Shown here: positions 10,801 through 20,955 of the stretch, piece after piece
How positions within the stretch are numbered: the stretch's first letter is position 1
Layout of the letters: every line of letters starts with the position of its first letter
Translations under genes and position numbers: made by a program
NCBI GenBank assembly: GCA_047967505.1
Contig: CM106538.1
From: Dipteris shenzhenensis
Lineage: Eukaryota; Polypodiophyta; Polypodiopsida; Gleicheniales
Reading direction: 5' to 3' (one strand)
Length of the DNA: 64,000 nucleotides
The notes under the pieces: generated by a model
Told to the model about the DNA's origin: nothing
The model's database searches: none
What the model saw: the letters and a program-made list of their open reading frames with translations, nothing else

Positions 10801-10921
10801 TTTTTGCATAAGAGGGCTCTTTGAGTGAGGAAAGTCCCAGTCTTTCAAAGCTGGATAAAAACATAACATAACAGATTTTCTTTTGCAATTTTAGGATTGT
10901 TTTTTTGATGCTTTGCCATAG

Positions 10922-11840
10922 GAATTGCCACTTGAAAGGCTGGAAGATCATGGTATTGATGTGATTCCAGGTAGCTCACCACCCAACAAGCCTTCGTATC
11001 AGGCTAGTGCAGCCCAACAGGTGGAAATCATGAGCTAGGTGAGGGAGCTGCTGGAAAAAGGACTGATACAGCTAAGCTCCTCTCCTTATTGTTCTCCAGT
11101 GCTTCTTGTTCAGAAGAAGGATGGGTCATGGCGGATGTGCATTGACTATAGGGCTTTGAACAAGGTCACGATCAAGAATAGATTTCCAATTCCACGAATA
11201 GATGACATTTTGGATCGATTGGAAGGGTCCACAGTATTCAGCCGTATTGATATGAAAAGTGGGTATCACTAGATACGCATACGGCCAGGGGATGAGCACA
11301 AAACAGCCTTAAGGACAACCTTTGGTCTGTATGAGTTTTTAGTGATGCCTTTTGGGTTAACAAATGCTCTTGCCACATTCAACAAGATGATGGTCAGAAT
11401 TTTCAAAAATTATTGGGAGTATGTTGGCACATTCTTCGATGATATCATTGTGTACTCTAAGAGTGAGGCAAAGCATGAGAAGCATTTGGCCACCGTTTTC
11501 AAAGAGCTGAACAAGCACAAGCAAACTATAAATGCCAAGAAGAGTGAATTTTTCATGGCTGAAATTCACTTCTTGGGTCACATTATCTCAACAGATGGAG
11601 TGAGGATGGATCCTGCTAAGGTAGAAGCCATCAGAAATTGGCCACCTTTGAGGAATATCCATGAAGTACGAAGCTTTCTTGGCTTATGCTCATACTACAA
11701 GCGGTTTATCCGTTACTTTGCTGAGATAGCATCAGCTCTGTATGCCTTACAGAAGAAAGGGGTCACCTTCAGATGGAAGGATCGGGAAATTGCAGCCTTT
11801 GAGGAACTCAAAGAGAAGTTATGCTCAGACCCCATGATTA
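10922..11840 (+). pseudogene. reverse transcriptase of nested gypsy element
   Basis: One frame runs from ELPLERLEDHGIDVIPGS through [68 protein letters not shown], the catalytic box FFDDIIVYSK, LGHIISTDGV and VRSFLGLCSYYKRFI. In-frame TAG codons occur at 11036-11038 and 11270-11272, the latter exactly where the family has Gln after SGYH (CAG to TAG). The usual Tyr of the YxDD box is Phe. The frame shifts near 11840 into RNase H. Confidence 0.93.
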
Positions 11841-12125
11841 TTCACAAGACCTACAGAAACCATTTGCTGTCCATTGTGATGCTTGTGGACACAGCATTGG
11901 GGGAGTGCTTATGCAGGATGGAAGAGTTGTGGCATATGAGAGCAGGGTTCTCAGTGATACAGAGTACCACATGCAAGTTTATGAACAGGAGATGTTGGCT
12001 GTTATTCATGCACTGACCACTTGGAAGCACTATCTTTTGGGTGCTGATTTTTATGTGTAGACAGACATCAGTCCCTGAAGTACTCTCTCACTCAGTGGAA
12101 GTTGTCCGAGAAGCACATTTGGTGG
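11821..12125 (+). pseudogene. RNase H domain of nested gypsy element
   Basis: The frame at 11821-12060 holds LQKPFAVHCDACGHSIGGVL (catalytic Asp), VAYESRVLSDTEYHM and YEQEMLAVIHALTTWKHYL (catalytic Glu). After a TAG at 12058-12060 and a one-base shift, QSLKYSLTQWKLSEKHI follows. It degrades the RNA strand of the RNA:DNA hybrid. The C-terminal end and the connection to integrase are lost. Confidence 0.85.
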
Positions 12126-12955
12126 GACATGTATCACTTGCCAAAAGGCGAAATATGATAGGCAAAAGCCAGCAGGGCTGTTGCATCCTTTGCCTATTCC
12201 AGATAGGCCTTGGCAGAGTATTGCCATGGATTTCATATTTGATTGGCCTCGTACATCCAGTGGGATATGGACTATAATTAGCAGATTCAGCAAACAAGCC
12301 CATTTCATTCCAGTAAAGAAAAAGATTACAGCAGATCAAATGGCAAGACTTTTATGTCACATGTGTTCAAACATCATGGGATGCCTCAATCAATTGTTAG
12401 TGACAGAGATTTTAGGATGACTAGTCTTTTCTGGAGAGGTATTTTTGAAAACAAGGGTACATCTTTGAATTTTTCATCCTCCTTTCATCCAGAGTCAGAT
12501 GGGCAGTCCGAAGAGGCGAATTCCACTGCCCTGGATCTTCTCAAGTGCTATGTTTCAAATCAGCAATCAAAATGGGAGCAGTTTTTGCCACTTGTCGAGT
12601 TTGCATACAACAATACGATGCATTCTTTCACAGGAAAAGCACCCTTTGAAATTGTGGCAAGGGAACGCAAGGTTCCACCCATTTTGCATATGAAGGAGAA
12701 GATTTTGAAGTGGATAGGTTTGTGGAAAGGTTGGATGTTGCCTATCAGAAGGTTAAATCAGCCCTCCAGAAAAGCCAGGACAAGCACAAAAGGGCAGCAG
12801 ATAAGCACCGCCGTGAAATGATCTTGAAAGAAGGAGATTGGGTGCTGCTGCGTTTTCAGAAAGCACGACTAAAGAAGATGAAAGGCAAGAATAAAGTGTA
12901 CACAAAGTATGGTCCTTTCCAAGTTTTGGCACCGATAAATGATGTAGCTTAGAGG
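12125..12955 (+). pseudogene. integrase of nested gypsy element
   Basis: It begins at the second half of the HHCC zinc motif (CITCQKAKYDRQKPAGLLHP); the His-His half is missing. The catalytic core shows AMDFI (first Asp), HHGMPQSIVSDRDFRM (second Asp) and SFHPESDGQSEEAN (Glu). The C-terminal part has EGDWVLLRFQKARLKK and KYGPFQVL (GPF motif). Two or more shifts occur (near 12350 and 12700) and a TAG at 12950-12952 follows INDVA. It would normally insert the cDNA into the genome. Confidence 0.9.
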
Positions 12956-13381
12956 TTGAAGCTACCAGATCATTGGACCCTCCATAATGCCTTTCATGTC
13001 AGTTTGTTGAAACCTTTTCAAGGTGAAGTGCCAAATGATATGCTCCATGAGGATCAGCCTGAGGTTGAAGAGCTTGATGAGGTACTTATTCCTGAGCAGA
13101 TTTTGGCACATTTTGACAGGAAAGTAGGGCGTCGCGCTCAGCGTCGCTACTTGGTAAAGTTTAAGAATTATTCAGCACTGGATGTGAAGTGGTTGGAGGA
13201 AGGTGAATTAGCAGATTCACCTGAGCTAGTGCAGCTCTATTTGGATGCATTCGAGCTTATGCTGACTGCGGTCGAGGGACATACAAGTTCAGCCGAGCAT
13301 CAGTTTGGAGCAGTACTTGGTGCTCAAGAGGGGGGTCATGCCTTCACCTCCTCAGGACGGACAACTCAGAGGGTATCATAG
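12956..13381 (+). pseudogene. integrase tail with chromodomain-like region
   Basis: The frame continues from HNAFHVSLLKPF, the usual integrase tail, into residues 44-99 (about 13085-13252), LIPEQILAHFDRKV...YLVKFKNYSALDVKWL. This has the spacing and the aromatic and Trp positions of a chromodomain (consensus I-L-x-R, Y-L-V-K-W-K-G, W-E). Chromodomains direct chromovirus integration to particular chromatin. Asn-Tyr-Ser replaces the usual Gly-Tyr, so binding may be weakened. Low-complexity tail to the TAG. Confidence 0.65.
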
Positions 13382-13640
13382 GGTCGCTTGGTGATACTTC
13401 ATGCTCACCTGAGGTATTGTTGGCTGACAGTATTTGTGCCATGAGACCCTTATGATGAGTGTACTAGTCACTCCAGTTGGTTATGCCTGGACTTATGGAT
13501 GGATTCACGTGCTCTCCTTGACCATATGTTCATGGCCAGTTGTATATCATTGTATATCATTGGAAGGGTTATTCATGCCCTCTCTCTTTCATTGTTATTT
13601 GCTGTAATTTGGAGCAGCAAACCATTAAGTTTGCTGTTTC

Positions 13641-13650
13641 AAGAGGGGGG
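13641..13650 (+). other. polypurine tract of nested gypsy element
   Basis: AAGAGGGGGG lies immediately before TATGTCACGG, where the 3' LTR starts. It is the plus-strand primer site. Confidence 0.8.
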
Positions 13651-13652
13651 TA

Positions 13653-15105
13653 TGTCACGGGGATGTGAATTTTGTAAGCAAATAAGCTATGACTAAGCTT
13701 GTAACCAGTTTGGCCAAGGGGGATTGGCCTAGAGGAGCGGTGAGTTCCTGAAAGCCTCAGTGTTAACACTAACTGGAGACACTAGCTAGACCTAATTGTT
13801 AGAATCAATGCATGGCATCACTTTGACCTCGCGGAGGGGTGTGGCGGAGCTAGGAAGTTTGCCCCCAGATAGATTCCCAAGTTTCACGTGGGAAGAGGGC
13901 TTAAAAGGTTGCCCTTAGACAGTACCAATTTTTGTCATTGGTTAGTGGGGTTAGAGCCTTTAAAAGTTGCCCCTAGGAAACCAACGTTTCCTTAGGGGCA
14001 TTAATGTGCCACGTGTCAAAAGTTGCCCCTAGGAAACCAACGTTTCCTTGGTACAAAGGGTTAGGGGCATTAATGTGCCACGTGTCAGGCATGCAACCTA
14101 CCAGCTTCACTTTTAGCATCTTTTCCTCTACTTTAGGGCAGATGGCGTCCAAATCAAGGGCCTGCTTTAGAATTCACCCACTTCTGCATCTTCTCCTGCT
14201 CCTTGCTGCGCCAGGACTTCTAGAGGTTGCTGGTCGTTGTTTGCTGCTGTTTTTCTCTGTTTCCTTCCATCTAGCCCTGTTGCACGCAGCCCAAGTCAAG
14301 GAGCACCTTTTGGGGTCTGTTGGAGCTCCTCCTGGTGCATATTTGCTGCTGTATGGCATTTTTTTCAGTCTGTACGGACTGACAAACAGTCCATACAGAC
14401 TGTACGGACCTTGTTTCAGGCGTCCGATGCTTGCACACAGCCCGAGGCTGGTTCCTCTTGCTGCGAATTAGGGTTTCTGGCTGTGAAACTCTGTTTGGGA
14501 GGTCTTTGGCAGGGTTCTGGATACCTCGGGGACCTGTTCTTGTGAGGAGCAGGTGTTTTTGGATGCAGCCAGTGCTGTGGGCATGCAATCCCGGATTTCC
14601 AGCCTAGTTTCTCTTTGTTTTCACCTTGGGATTTACTTCTAGTTTTCTCTGTTTGAGATTCTCTACAAGATTCCCTGGGTCTATTGCAATCACTCAGTTA
14701 CAGAGAGTGAACCCAGGTTGAGACCAGGTTGTTGAGGTCAGAGGATGCCTATGTCTTGCTCTAGCAGTTGGGATGCACAGTTTGCCAGTTTGATGCAGTG
14801 TGTGCCTAGTGTGGGCCAGTGAACAGTGGTAGCCAGTGGGAACGGTTCAAGGTGCATCCTGGTTGTAAGTTTGCTATTACTTTTCACTAAAGAAGAATAA
14901 AGAAATACCGCAAGGGGCGCCAAGTGTTTGGGGCCAATCGGTGTCGCTGTGTGATCATTGAGCAGGGGCATTCTAGCCTCACTTGTATTTTCTTTTATGC
15001 TATTTGATGTGATGTGATTAATTGGAAGCTAAGTGGCTGTAATTGACGGTGTGTTCAGAGATAGTTGTGGTTTACCGCCCTTTGGGGTCCCAAAGGCCGG
15101 TTACA
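13653..15105 (+). repeat. 3' LTR of nested gypsy element (about 1453 bp)
   Basis: It starts TGTCACGGGG after the polypurine tract and ends GGTTACA. A polyadenylation signal AATAAA lies at 14896-14901. The part from 13946 matches the 5' LTR, while 13653-13945 has no counterpart there. Motifs such as GTTGCCCCTAGGAAACC and GGGGCATTAATGTGCCACGT are repeated inside it (13960-14090). Confidence 0.85.
14370..14398 (+). other. hairpin in the gypsy 3' LTR
   Basis: Second copy of the 12-5-12 hairpin described at 7816-7844. Both arms and the loop are unchanged, although neighbouring bases differ between the two LTRs. Confidence 0.75.
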
Positions 15106-15263
15106 ACAAAGTTTTCCCTAGGGAATTGTGCCTTGGGGGTGAATTTGGGATTGGGCCCCAAAGAGGGGGACCCTTTGGGGTCCCGAAGGCCGGTTACAAC
15201 AAAGTTTTCCCTAAGGAATTGTGCCTTGGGGGTGAATTTGGGATTGGGCTCCAAAGAGGGGGA
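15078..15263. repeat. two 93-bp tandem units spanning the gypsy LTR end
   Basis: Units at 15078-15170 and 15171-15263 differ at about four positions. Each starts with the 27-base LTR terminus (CCCTTTGGGGTCCCRAAGGC...) and continues into flanking DNA. The duplication therefore includes the LTR/flank junction. Confidence 0.9.
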
Positions 15264-17440
15264 AAATAACCCTTAGAAATCCAAGTTAGTCATTGGAATG
15301 GTCCCCATGAGGCAAATGAAGTTTAAGTTTGTCATTGGAGTTGACCACCTAGAAGGCCTGGGGTAAATTCAATACCAAGGGGCAAAATGAAATGCAGGTG
15401 CCACGTTGCACCTACGTTTAATGGCTAAGCTACATGCATGGCATAGGGGCTGTTGGAAGCTCTTGGAACAGGCTGCACGGGCGTCGACGGGGAGGATGTA
15501 CGACGAATTGGCCTCGGGCTGAAGGGGATCATGGGCTGGGTACGTCGCACCCAACGGAGGGACAAGCTGGTTGGCACTGGTGGGCACAGCTGAGTCGCTG
15601 GTGGTCATGAATCCAACAAAGAGGTTGACGAGCTGGAAATAAGCAGTCTGTACGGGAGAGAGAGCTCGCGGGTCTAGTAGGTGGAGCACAGAGTCAATTG
15701 GGGCTGATAGTTCTTGGCACACGGGTTGTGGACCACGGAGCTGGTCGACGGGAGCCTGGTCTGGGCTTGTGGGGTTTGTTCCCTCAGGCTGTCGTCAAGA
15801 GCTTGAACTGGTTCGTAGGAGCTGGTTGGCGCACAAGCCTGGCTGGGCCTGGTTCAATTCGAATTTGGAAGGTGAGGACCCTCCGAGACGAGCTGCTGCT
15901 CTTTCTCTCTTTCTCCACTTTGTTGCGGGCTGGCAAGCCAGAGTACAGCTGCTTCCTTTCTCCCTTATTATGTGAGCAGCTTAGTGAGGGGCTGGCTGAG
16001 CATTCCAAAGCTTGTCTGGCCAACAAAGGGCAATTCCTTTGATGTTGGCTGTATTTATATGCTTTATTTCTCTGCTCGGAGCATATAAATGGCCATGTGG
16101 GCCCTGGTAATAATTATGTGGGGCTGTGTGGCCTGGTAAGGCTGCTAGAAACAGTTTTGGGCTAACTGCCATTTGTTGGATCAGAATTAAATGCTTGCTG
16201 TTAAGCTTGGTGAGAGCAATGCATAACAAAGAGTAAGCATGGGGCATTGATGCCTACCAGAGTGTGAAGCATTGCCAATGGATGCTAGCTATGTATCCGT
16301 GCTTTATCTTTGTCCTGAGCAGGTGAATGGCTAAGAGGGCACTCAAGGCAGTGAAGGGAGACTGTGTGACAAGTATTGCTCGCTAGGAACAGGCCTAAGC
16401 TGAGTGCAAGTGTTTTGGAATTGAAATGGATGCTCTTTAGCTATGCTTGATGGAGGTCACTTTCAATAGAGATATGCTTTGGTTTCCCCAGTAGATAGTG
16501 TAAATACAGGCAATGGTTGCTAGGCAGATGGCACACGTTTGTTACAGCCTCGTGGCTGAATAGACAGGGATCGGGTATCCATGCTTGAGATGGACAGTAT
16601 CCCTGGAGCCCAGAGAGAGACGGTGTGTGACTGCCATAGTGTTTGTTGCTGTGTTGAGATACAAGTTCTCTTATGGGAAACTGACTAATGTTTCAGGATG
16701 TGTGCTGCCCATAGGGTGAGAGACTATAGGTAGTGGCAGTCTTTGACAGTGGAGAAAGGTATGCTTTCTTTTTCAGTTTGGACTAGATAGCACTAGTGAC
16801 AGCTATGGGGAACTGTGTGGCCAAGTGTGGTTACTAGTAACGGGCTGTGTGCAATGCAAGCTATCTGCGATAGGAATGGATTTCTATTGTGAGGATTGGT
16901 GAGAGCGTGAACAGCAGAGGTTATGCAGGGTATGTGGATGCCTAATGGGATGCGGAATGCCCCAGATGCAAGAAAGAATGTATCCAGGATCTCTCCAATT
17001 AATAAAGAAAGACCAAAAGGGGTGCCAAGGTTTGGGGCACTCTAGCTCGCAATCTGTGTTTTAAGTTACTTGCTGAATATTCTAATGTGAAAGCATTGGC
17101 TTGTTATTTGTAGTTCTACTGCCCTTTGAAGTTTTTGAAGGCCGGTTTCAGCTTGTATGTGCATTTACAGCCCGAGCTCAGTCGAGGATGATTGGGCATT
17201 CTAGCTTTGCATCTTAGGAATAAGGGAGCACCTGATGATCTCTGGCAACAGCTACTATCACTATCTCAAGTATCTTCTTCTTTAGCAATGAATTCCGAGT
17301 TGTTTTTTGAACCTGTTTTGCCCTCCCTTCATTTGTTTTGACAAAGAGCGTTCTGGTTCAGTTTTGTTCACCGTTGTGGCACTCCTCTGTTCTCTGTGCG
17401 ACTCAGTTTTGGTGAATCCTCTTGAAATTCATGGCCTTTG
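15264..17440 (+). other. outer-element interior with a diverged gypsy-LTR-like segment
   Basis: No gag or pol frame is recognisable. Near 16995-17030, AATAAAGAAAGACC, GGGGTGCC and TTTGGGG parallel the gypsy LTR motif AATAAAGAAATACCGCAAGG with GGGGCGCC. Near 17125, GCCCTTTGAAG and GAAGGCCGGTTTC parallel the LTR end GCCCTTTGGGG with GAAGGCCGGTTAC. It probably contains an older, diverged LTR of a related family. Open frames here (15369-15722 minus, 15698-16042 plus) show no family similarity. Confidence 0.5.
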
Positions 17441-17452
17441 GTTTGAGGGGGG
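17441..17452 (+). other. polypurine tract of outer element
   Basis: GTTTGAGGGGGG lies immediately before the TGTTGG of the right LTR. Confidence 0.8.
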
Positions 17453-17879
17453 TGTTGGAAATACAAACCTTCATCTGTTGGTTAGAATCAACGTCTGCAT
17501 GGCGAGCTTCATCACACATGGCTGCAGTTGGTATTGCATGCAAAAGGCTACGAGATGCCTACCTTGGATTTCGCCAATACCCATGCTCATCAGTCACACC
17601 CAAATCTTGGATTGACAGTAATGGATGACCCGGGAGCTGTTTCACTGTGAAGCCTATAAGCATGGCTCGTTGCAAGAGTCACCAGGATGATCCAAGTAGC
17701 TGCGTGTGCATGTGTTACTATGTTGTAATCTCAAAGTCCTCCAACAAGCCCCATAGGGATGAGGAGGACCCGAGATGGTGTTTGGTTATGTGTTCCTTTC
17801 ATGGAATAAAAGCTTTTGTTCCACTCTGCTATTCGGGTCTTTGTTCTCTACGTGTGTAGATTTAGGCATTACTTTGACA
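17453..17879 (+). repeat. right LTR of outer element (427 bp)
   Basis: It matches 6331-6764 from TGTTGGAAAT to TTTGACA. A polyadenylation signal AATAAA lies at 17805-17810. It is followed directly by AACAC. Confidence 0.92.
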
Positions 17880-17884
17880 AACAC
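17880..17884. repeat. target site duplication, right (AACAC)
   Basis: Identical to 6326-6330. Five bases is the normal duplication length for Ty1/copia and Ty3/gypsy insertions. Confidence 0.85.
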
Positions 17885-18700
17885 ATGGGAGAAATCCAAT
17901 TGCATTCTCCTTGGAGGGGCCTGGTAATTCGTTGTTCAGAAATCGAGGTTGTAGACTTAAAAGCATGGTTAAGAAAAGCTAGGGAGTTTTTGGAAAAAAA
18001 CCCAACCTAAGATTAGGGCTAGAAAGCTTTTGGAAAAGCTACACAGCTTGTGAGAAAGCTTAACCCAAAATCAAGGATTTTGGGAGCTTTTATTTACCAG
18101 ATTTCCACTGAGAGCACGGGACCTAGGTCTTTATAAAACTAGTTAACCTCTAGGGCTCAGCCGCAAGTGCATGGATTGCAACATAGAGATGCCCCTCTCC
18201 ATCCTATAGGATTGATTTCGAACCACCTTAGAACCAGCGCCTGAATTCAAAGCTGTTTTATTGTTGAAAACGCCCCTTTCAAGTGCAATTTGCAGAAGCT
18301 ACTTTTCCCAAAGCAGGAATTTCGGGCCTCGTTTGACAGCACACGACCTCTACATAGCCTTCTCTTAGATGCCTTGCGCACCCATATCATCATCATCTAC
18401 TCCGTGAGGCTCTTCAAGGGGAGTTACACTACTCGTAGTGTCCTCGTTTCTTTAGCCATTGGAGAGAGATGAAAGGGGCATAAAGAGAGATGAATTCAGT
18501 AGGAAGGAGAGAATGAGAACTGGTTGATTGGATTTTGAAGCAGATTACTGTGTAACAATGGATTAACAAAGCAAAACTAAGGGTTGTTGTTTGAAACATT
18601 TGACAAGAAGATGAAGGACCTCTGAGACATGCTGACAAGACAAATTGTAGGGGTGTGGTAGTAGGGATAGGAGGGACTATTCGATAGTGCCTTCTTTCAC
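17885..18700. other. intergenic or decayed 5' part of an older gypsy element
   Basis: A TATA-like CTTTATAAAACTAG near 18130 precedes a pyrimidine-rich stretch. It might be the promoter of a lost LTR, but no LTR pair was found. Otherwise nothing is recognised. Confidence 0.4.
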
Positions 18701-19350
18701 CCTCGAGTCTTCACAAATGAGAAGAAGGAATGCACTCCCAAGTGCATTAATGCTTGGTTGAACCAGTGGCAGGTGCACTTTTTTTTCCATCCCTTTTTTC
18801 ATTCCTTAAAAATCCAGATGGCATAGGGGATGTTTAAGGGGAAATCGTTAGATTGGTGGAGGGAGTTGAAAGAAAAGCCTGTGAGTTGTGCTGATTCCAA
18901 AAAAATGTTTAGAGAAGAGTTCCTCGAACCTGAGCATGAGTTTGATCTCCTCGTGAAGTTCATACACGTGAATATAGGTATAAGGCTATTCAAACACTAT
19001 TTGCAGTCTTACAGTCCAAGGCCTCATATATGGATCCTACAATCCAAGGCCTTATATATGGATCCTACCACTTTGTGTGGGTTTTTCATTGATGGGTTAG
19101 CAAAGGAACATAAACTCCAGGTGAAGAATAACCATAGTAAAAACCTCGAGGATGCAATTAGATTTGCTAAAATTTATGATGATACCTTGGCAAAGGGTGG
19201 TTCTTCACAGAAAACCCAGGCTACCACGAGTTTCGAGCAAAAGTCCTTCAAGAGGAAGAAATATTTCTGACCTCCTAGAGCAAAGCAGACTCATGTGGCA
19301 AGCCCTTCAGAGACTCTAGCGGAGGCAGCTACGAAGCGAGTAAAAACCCT
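18700..19350 (+). pseudogene. gag of decayed gypsy element
   Basis: The frame at 18830-19270 includes MFKGKSLDWWRELKEK, FREEFLEPEHEFDLL and FIDGLAKEHKLQVK, followed by a Lys-rich tail. This is the usual shape of the gypsy gag core (A-x-x-W-W and a downstream F-x-x-x-F). Related sequence precedes it from about 18720, ended by a TAG. A 28-base duplication (19015-19068, GGCCTYATATATGGATCC) disturbs the middle. No zinc knuckle is readable. Confidence 0.75.
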
Positions 19351-19569
19351 TATGTAAAGGAAATCTCTCGAGAAAAGAGGCATGTGAAGGCTCGTCCAAA
19401 GTTGAAGGGTAAGGCAAAGGTGACCACTTTGACCGAAGTCAAAGGTGATGCCATCTCTTCGTTCATGCCACAGTTTTGGGTCAAAGTCCTTGCAAATATG
19501 TTGTAGCTTTTACGTGAATGTGTTTAAAATTGAATGATCCCATAAATATATACAGGTCGATCATGGGTA

Positions 19570-19660
19570 TGGTGGTTCACATCTTATTGACAAGGACTTC
19601 TCACAATCTTGAATGCTAAACTTGTGTAGAAGTTGGGCATCCCAACATAGGTGAGTGACC
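19570..19660 (+). pseudogene. aspartic protease remnant of decayed gypsy element
   Basis: Two frames give LIDKDFSQS and then LNAKLV-stop-KLGIP. Together they parallel the family pattern L-I-D-S-G-S-T-H-N-F-L followed by a hydrophobic K-L-G motif. The active-site Ser-Gly is lost. It lies in the expected order between gag and RT. Confidence 0.55.
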
Positions 19661-20234
19661 ATGCCTACGAGGTGGGCATGGCAGCGGCGGCGCGCAAGCA
19701 AATATGGGACTATCATGTAGCACGATTCCCATCATTATTCACAGTTACTCCGAGGACCTAGATTTCATGCTTATGAATTTAGATAGGGTGGATGTCTTGG
19801 GAAAGAATGGTTGCAAAAACTCAATTTTAGATGGATTGGTAGAGTCATAGGTGTTAAAGGGTACTCACCCTTATGTATTGCAGGTTGATTTTGATGTCCC
19901 ACTTTGCCCTCTTGTAAACTCTTTGTATAAATGAATCTTTTAAATTAGATGCATAGGAACACATGCACTTGTTGAAATTAAATCAAAATTTGCTTATGTA
20001 TTTCCTTTTGAGTACCGCTTGGTTTACCACGGGTTAGGATGGTAGATCATTGGAGGAGTTAGTTGGAGGGGCTCAGCTTGTAAGCATGGCGCCTTACGGG
20101 ATGAATCAGATGATGAGGATGAGATATCTCGACAATTGTAGGAGTATCTATGCTTGGGGAAGATAAGGAAAAGCAAATATACGTGGGGTTATTAAACCAC
20201 AAAAGAGCAGAATGTACAAAATGTTGAACAAAAT

Positions 20235-20402
20235 TACACTCAATAATAGGAATCACCTTCCTAGGGCGGATGATTTGATTGATAGGTTGCAGGAAGATGC
20301 CTATCTTATGAAGGTTAACCTTAGTACTAGCTAACATCAAATACACATAGCTGAGAAGACATCTATAAGATGGGATTCTGGCCTAGGTATGGCCATTATG
20401 AG
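20235..20402 (+). pseudogene. N-terminal reverse transcriptase of decayed gypsy element
   Basis: It contains PRADDLIDRLQED (the P-R-x-D-D-L-x-D-x-L motif), then LMKVNLSTS-stop-HQIHIAEK, and in another frame RYGHYEF at 20385-20405. These are consecutive motifs of gypsy RT. The frame is cut exactly after GHYEF by a minus-strand LINE and resumes at 23161. Confidence 0.85.
20392..20402. repeat. target site duplication of LINE, left copy
   Basis: GCCATTATGAG borders the poly(T) that is the LINE 3' end. The imperfect partner GCCATTATCAAG lies at 23161-23172. Both copies encode the same RT residues (H-Y-E/Q). Confidence 0.8.
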
Positions 20403-20506
20403 TTTTTTTTTTGGGGAGGCAGAAAAAAGATGTGTTATATTGTCATGAGTAGCTTTTGTACATCATCAGAGTTCATCCAAAAGTAGTAAGCTGTCCTCAA
20501 ATAGAA

Positions 20507-20955
20507 TTAACCTCTTACAAAAAGAGAAGCAACAGCAAAAAACAAATTCCTCAGTAATTTATTGAGAGATGCATCGGGAACATGGAAGGAGAAGCTGATA
20601 GACTCTTCATCGAGGCTTGCTCTGAGATCAGCAGGGTTAGTAGCAGGAACATCAGCAGGAACACCATGGGCAGGGTCAAGAGACATCTCTTTAGTAGCAT
20701 GTATTTGAGAGGAGAGGGTAGCACCATCGAATCTTTGAGCATAGGGGATATGGGTGGAGGGGCCAGTAGCAGCAACAGCAAGGTGGGGATTAGCTGAAGT
20801 AGTTCTTCTCTGCAACATATGAGGAAGCTTGGTGTGTTCATCAGAAATGAAGCAGGAACGTGCTTTGCAATATCAACATTCAATCTTGAGTGTTCCAAGT
20901 TGTAGGCACTTATCTGAAAATCAAGTCTTCTTTTTTCTTGTCCACCATGCATCAC
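20507..20955 (-). pseudogene. LINE 3' region, possible tail of ORF2
   Basis: Overlapping minus-strand frames here show no recognised motif. By position they are the segment between the zinc-binding domain and the poly(A) tail, where plant LINEs often carry an RNase H-like region. No RNase H signature could be made out. Confidence 0.35.

Larger units (their letters stand above)
7407..15105 (+). mobile_element. nested Ty3/gypsy retrotransposon (chromovirus-like), inactive
   Basis: Order along the plus strand: partial 5' LTR (7407-8525), a primer site consistent with tRNA-Glu (8528-8546), gag with a CCHC zinc knuckle, aspartic protease, reverse transcriptase, RNase H, integrase, a chromodomain-like C-terminus, polypurine tract (13641-13650) and 3' LTR (13653-15105). 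PR-RT-RH-INT order followed by a chromodomain is the signature of Ty3/gypsy chromoviruses. Every coding domain carries nonsense codons or frameshifts, and a segment between RNase H and integrase is missing, so this copy cannot be autonomous. It sits inside the outer element, so it inserted later. Confidence 0.9.
6331..17879 (+). mobile_element. complete-ended LTR retrotransposon (Ty1/copia-like) hosting a nested gypsy element
   Basis: Both ends are present. The left LTR 6331-6764 and right LTR 17453-17879 each begin TGTTGGAAATACAAACC and end TTTGACA (TG...CA). A tRNA-iMet-type primer site follows the left LTR, a G-rich polypurine tract precedes the right LTR, and AACAC flanks both sides. Only a gag-like remnant (about 6795-7406) of its own coding sequence is recognisable. 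The rest of the interior is a nested Ty3/gypsy element plus LTR-like non-coding DNA, and no copia pol was found. It is therefore a defective or non-autonomous element. By eye the two LTRs differ at several percent of positions or more, so the insertion is not recent. Confidence 0.9.

Noticed and set aside
7497-14471. Frames in both gypsy LTRs starting with a signal-peptide-like MASKSRAC...LLHLLLLLAAP
   Set aside because: They lie inside the LTRs, the two copies diverge by frameshifts soon after the leucine run, and LTRs of this class do not encode proteins there.
8161-14971. Matching minus-strand 77-codon frames at 8161-8394 and 14738-14971
   Set aside because: They are conserved only because both lie in the duplicated LTR. 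No protein family matches.
15369-16042. 118- and 115-codon frames on opposite strands
   Set aside because: No similarity, and they lie in LTR-like non-coding DNA.
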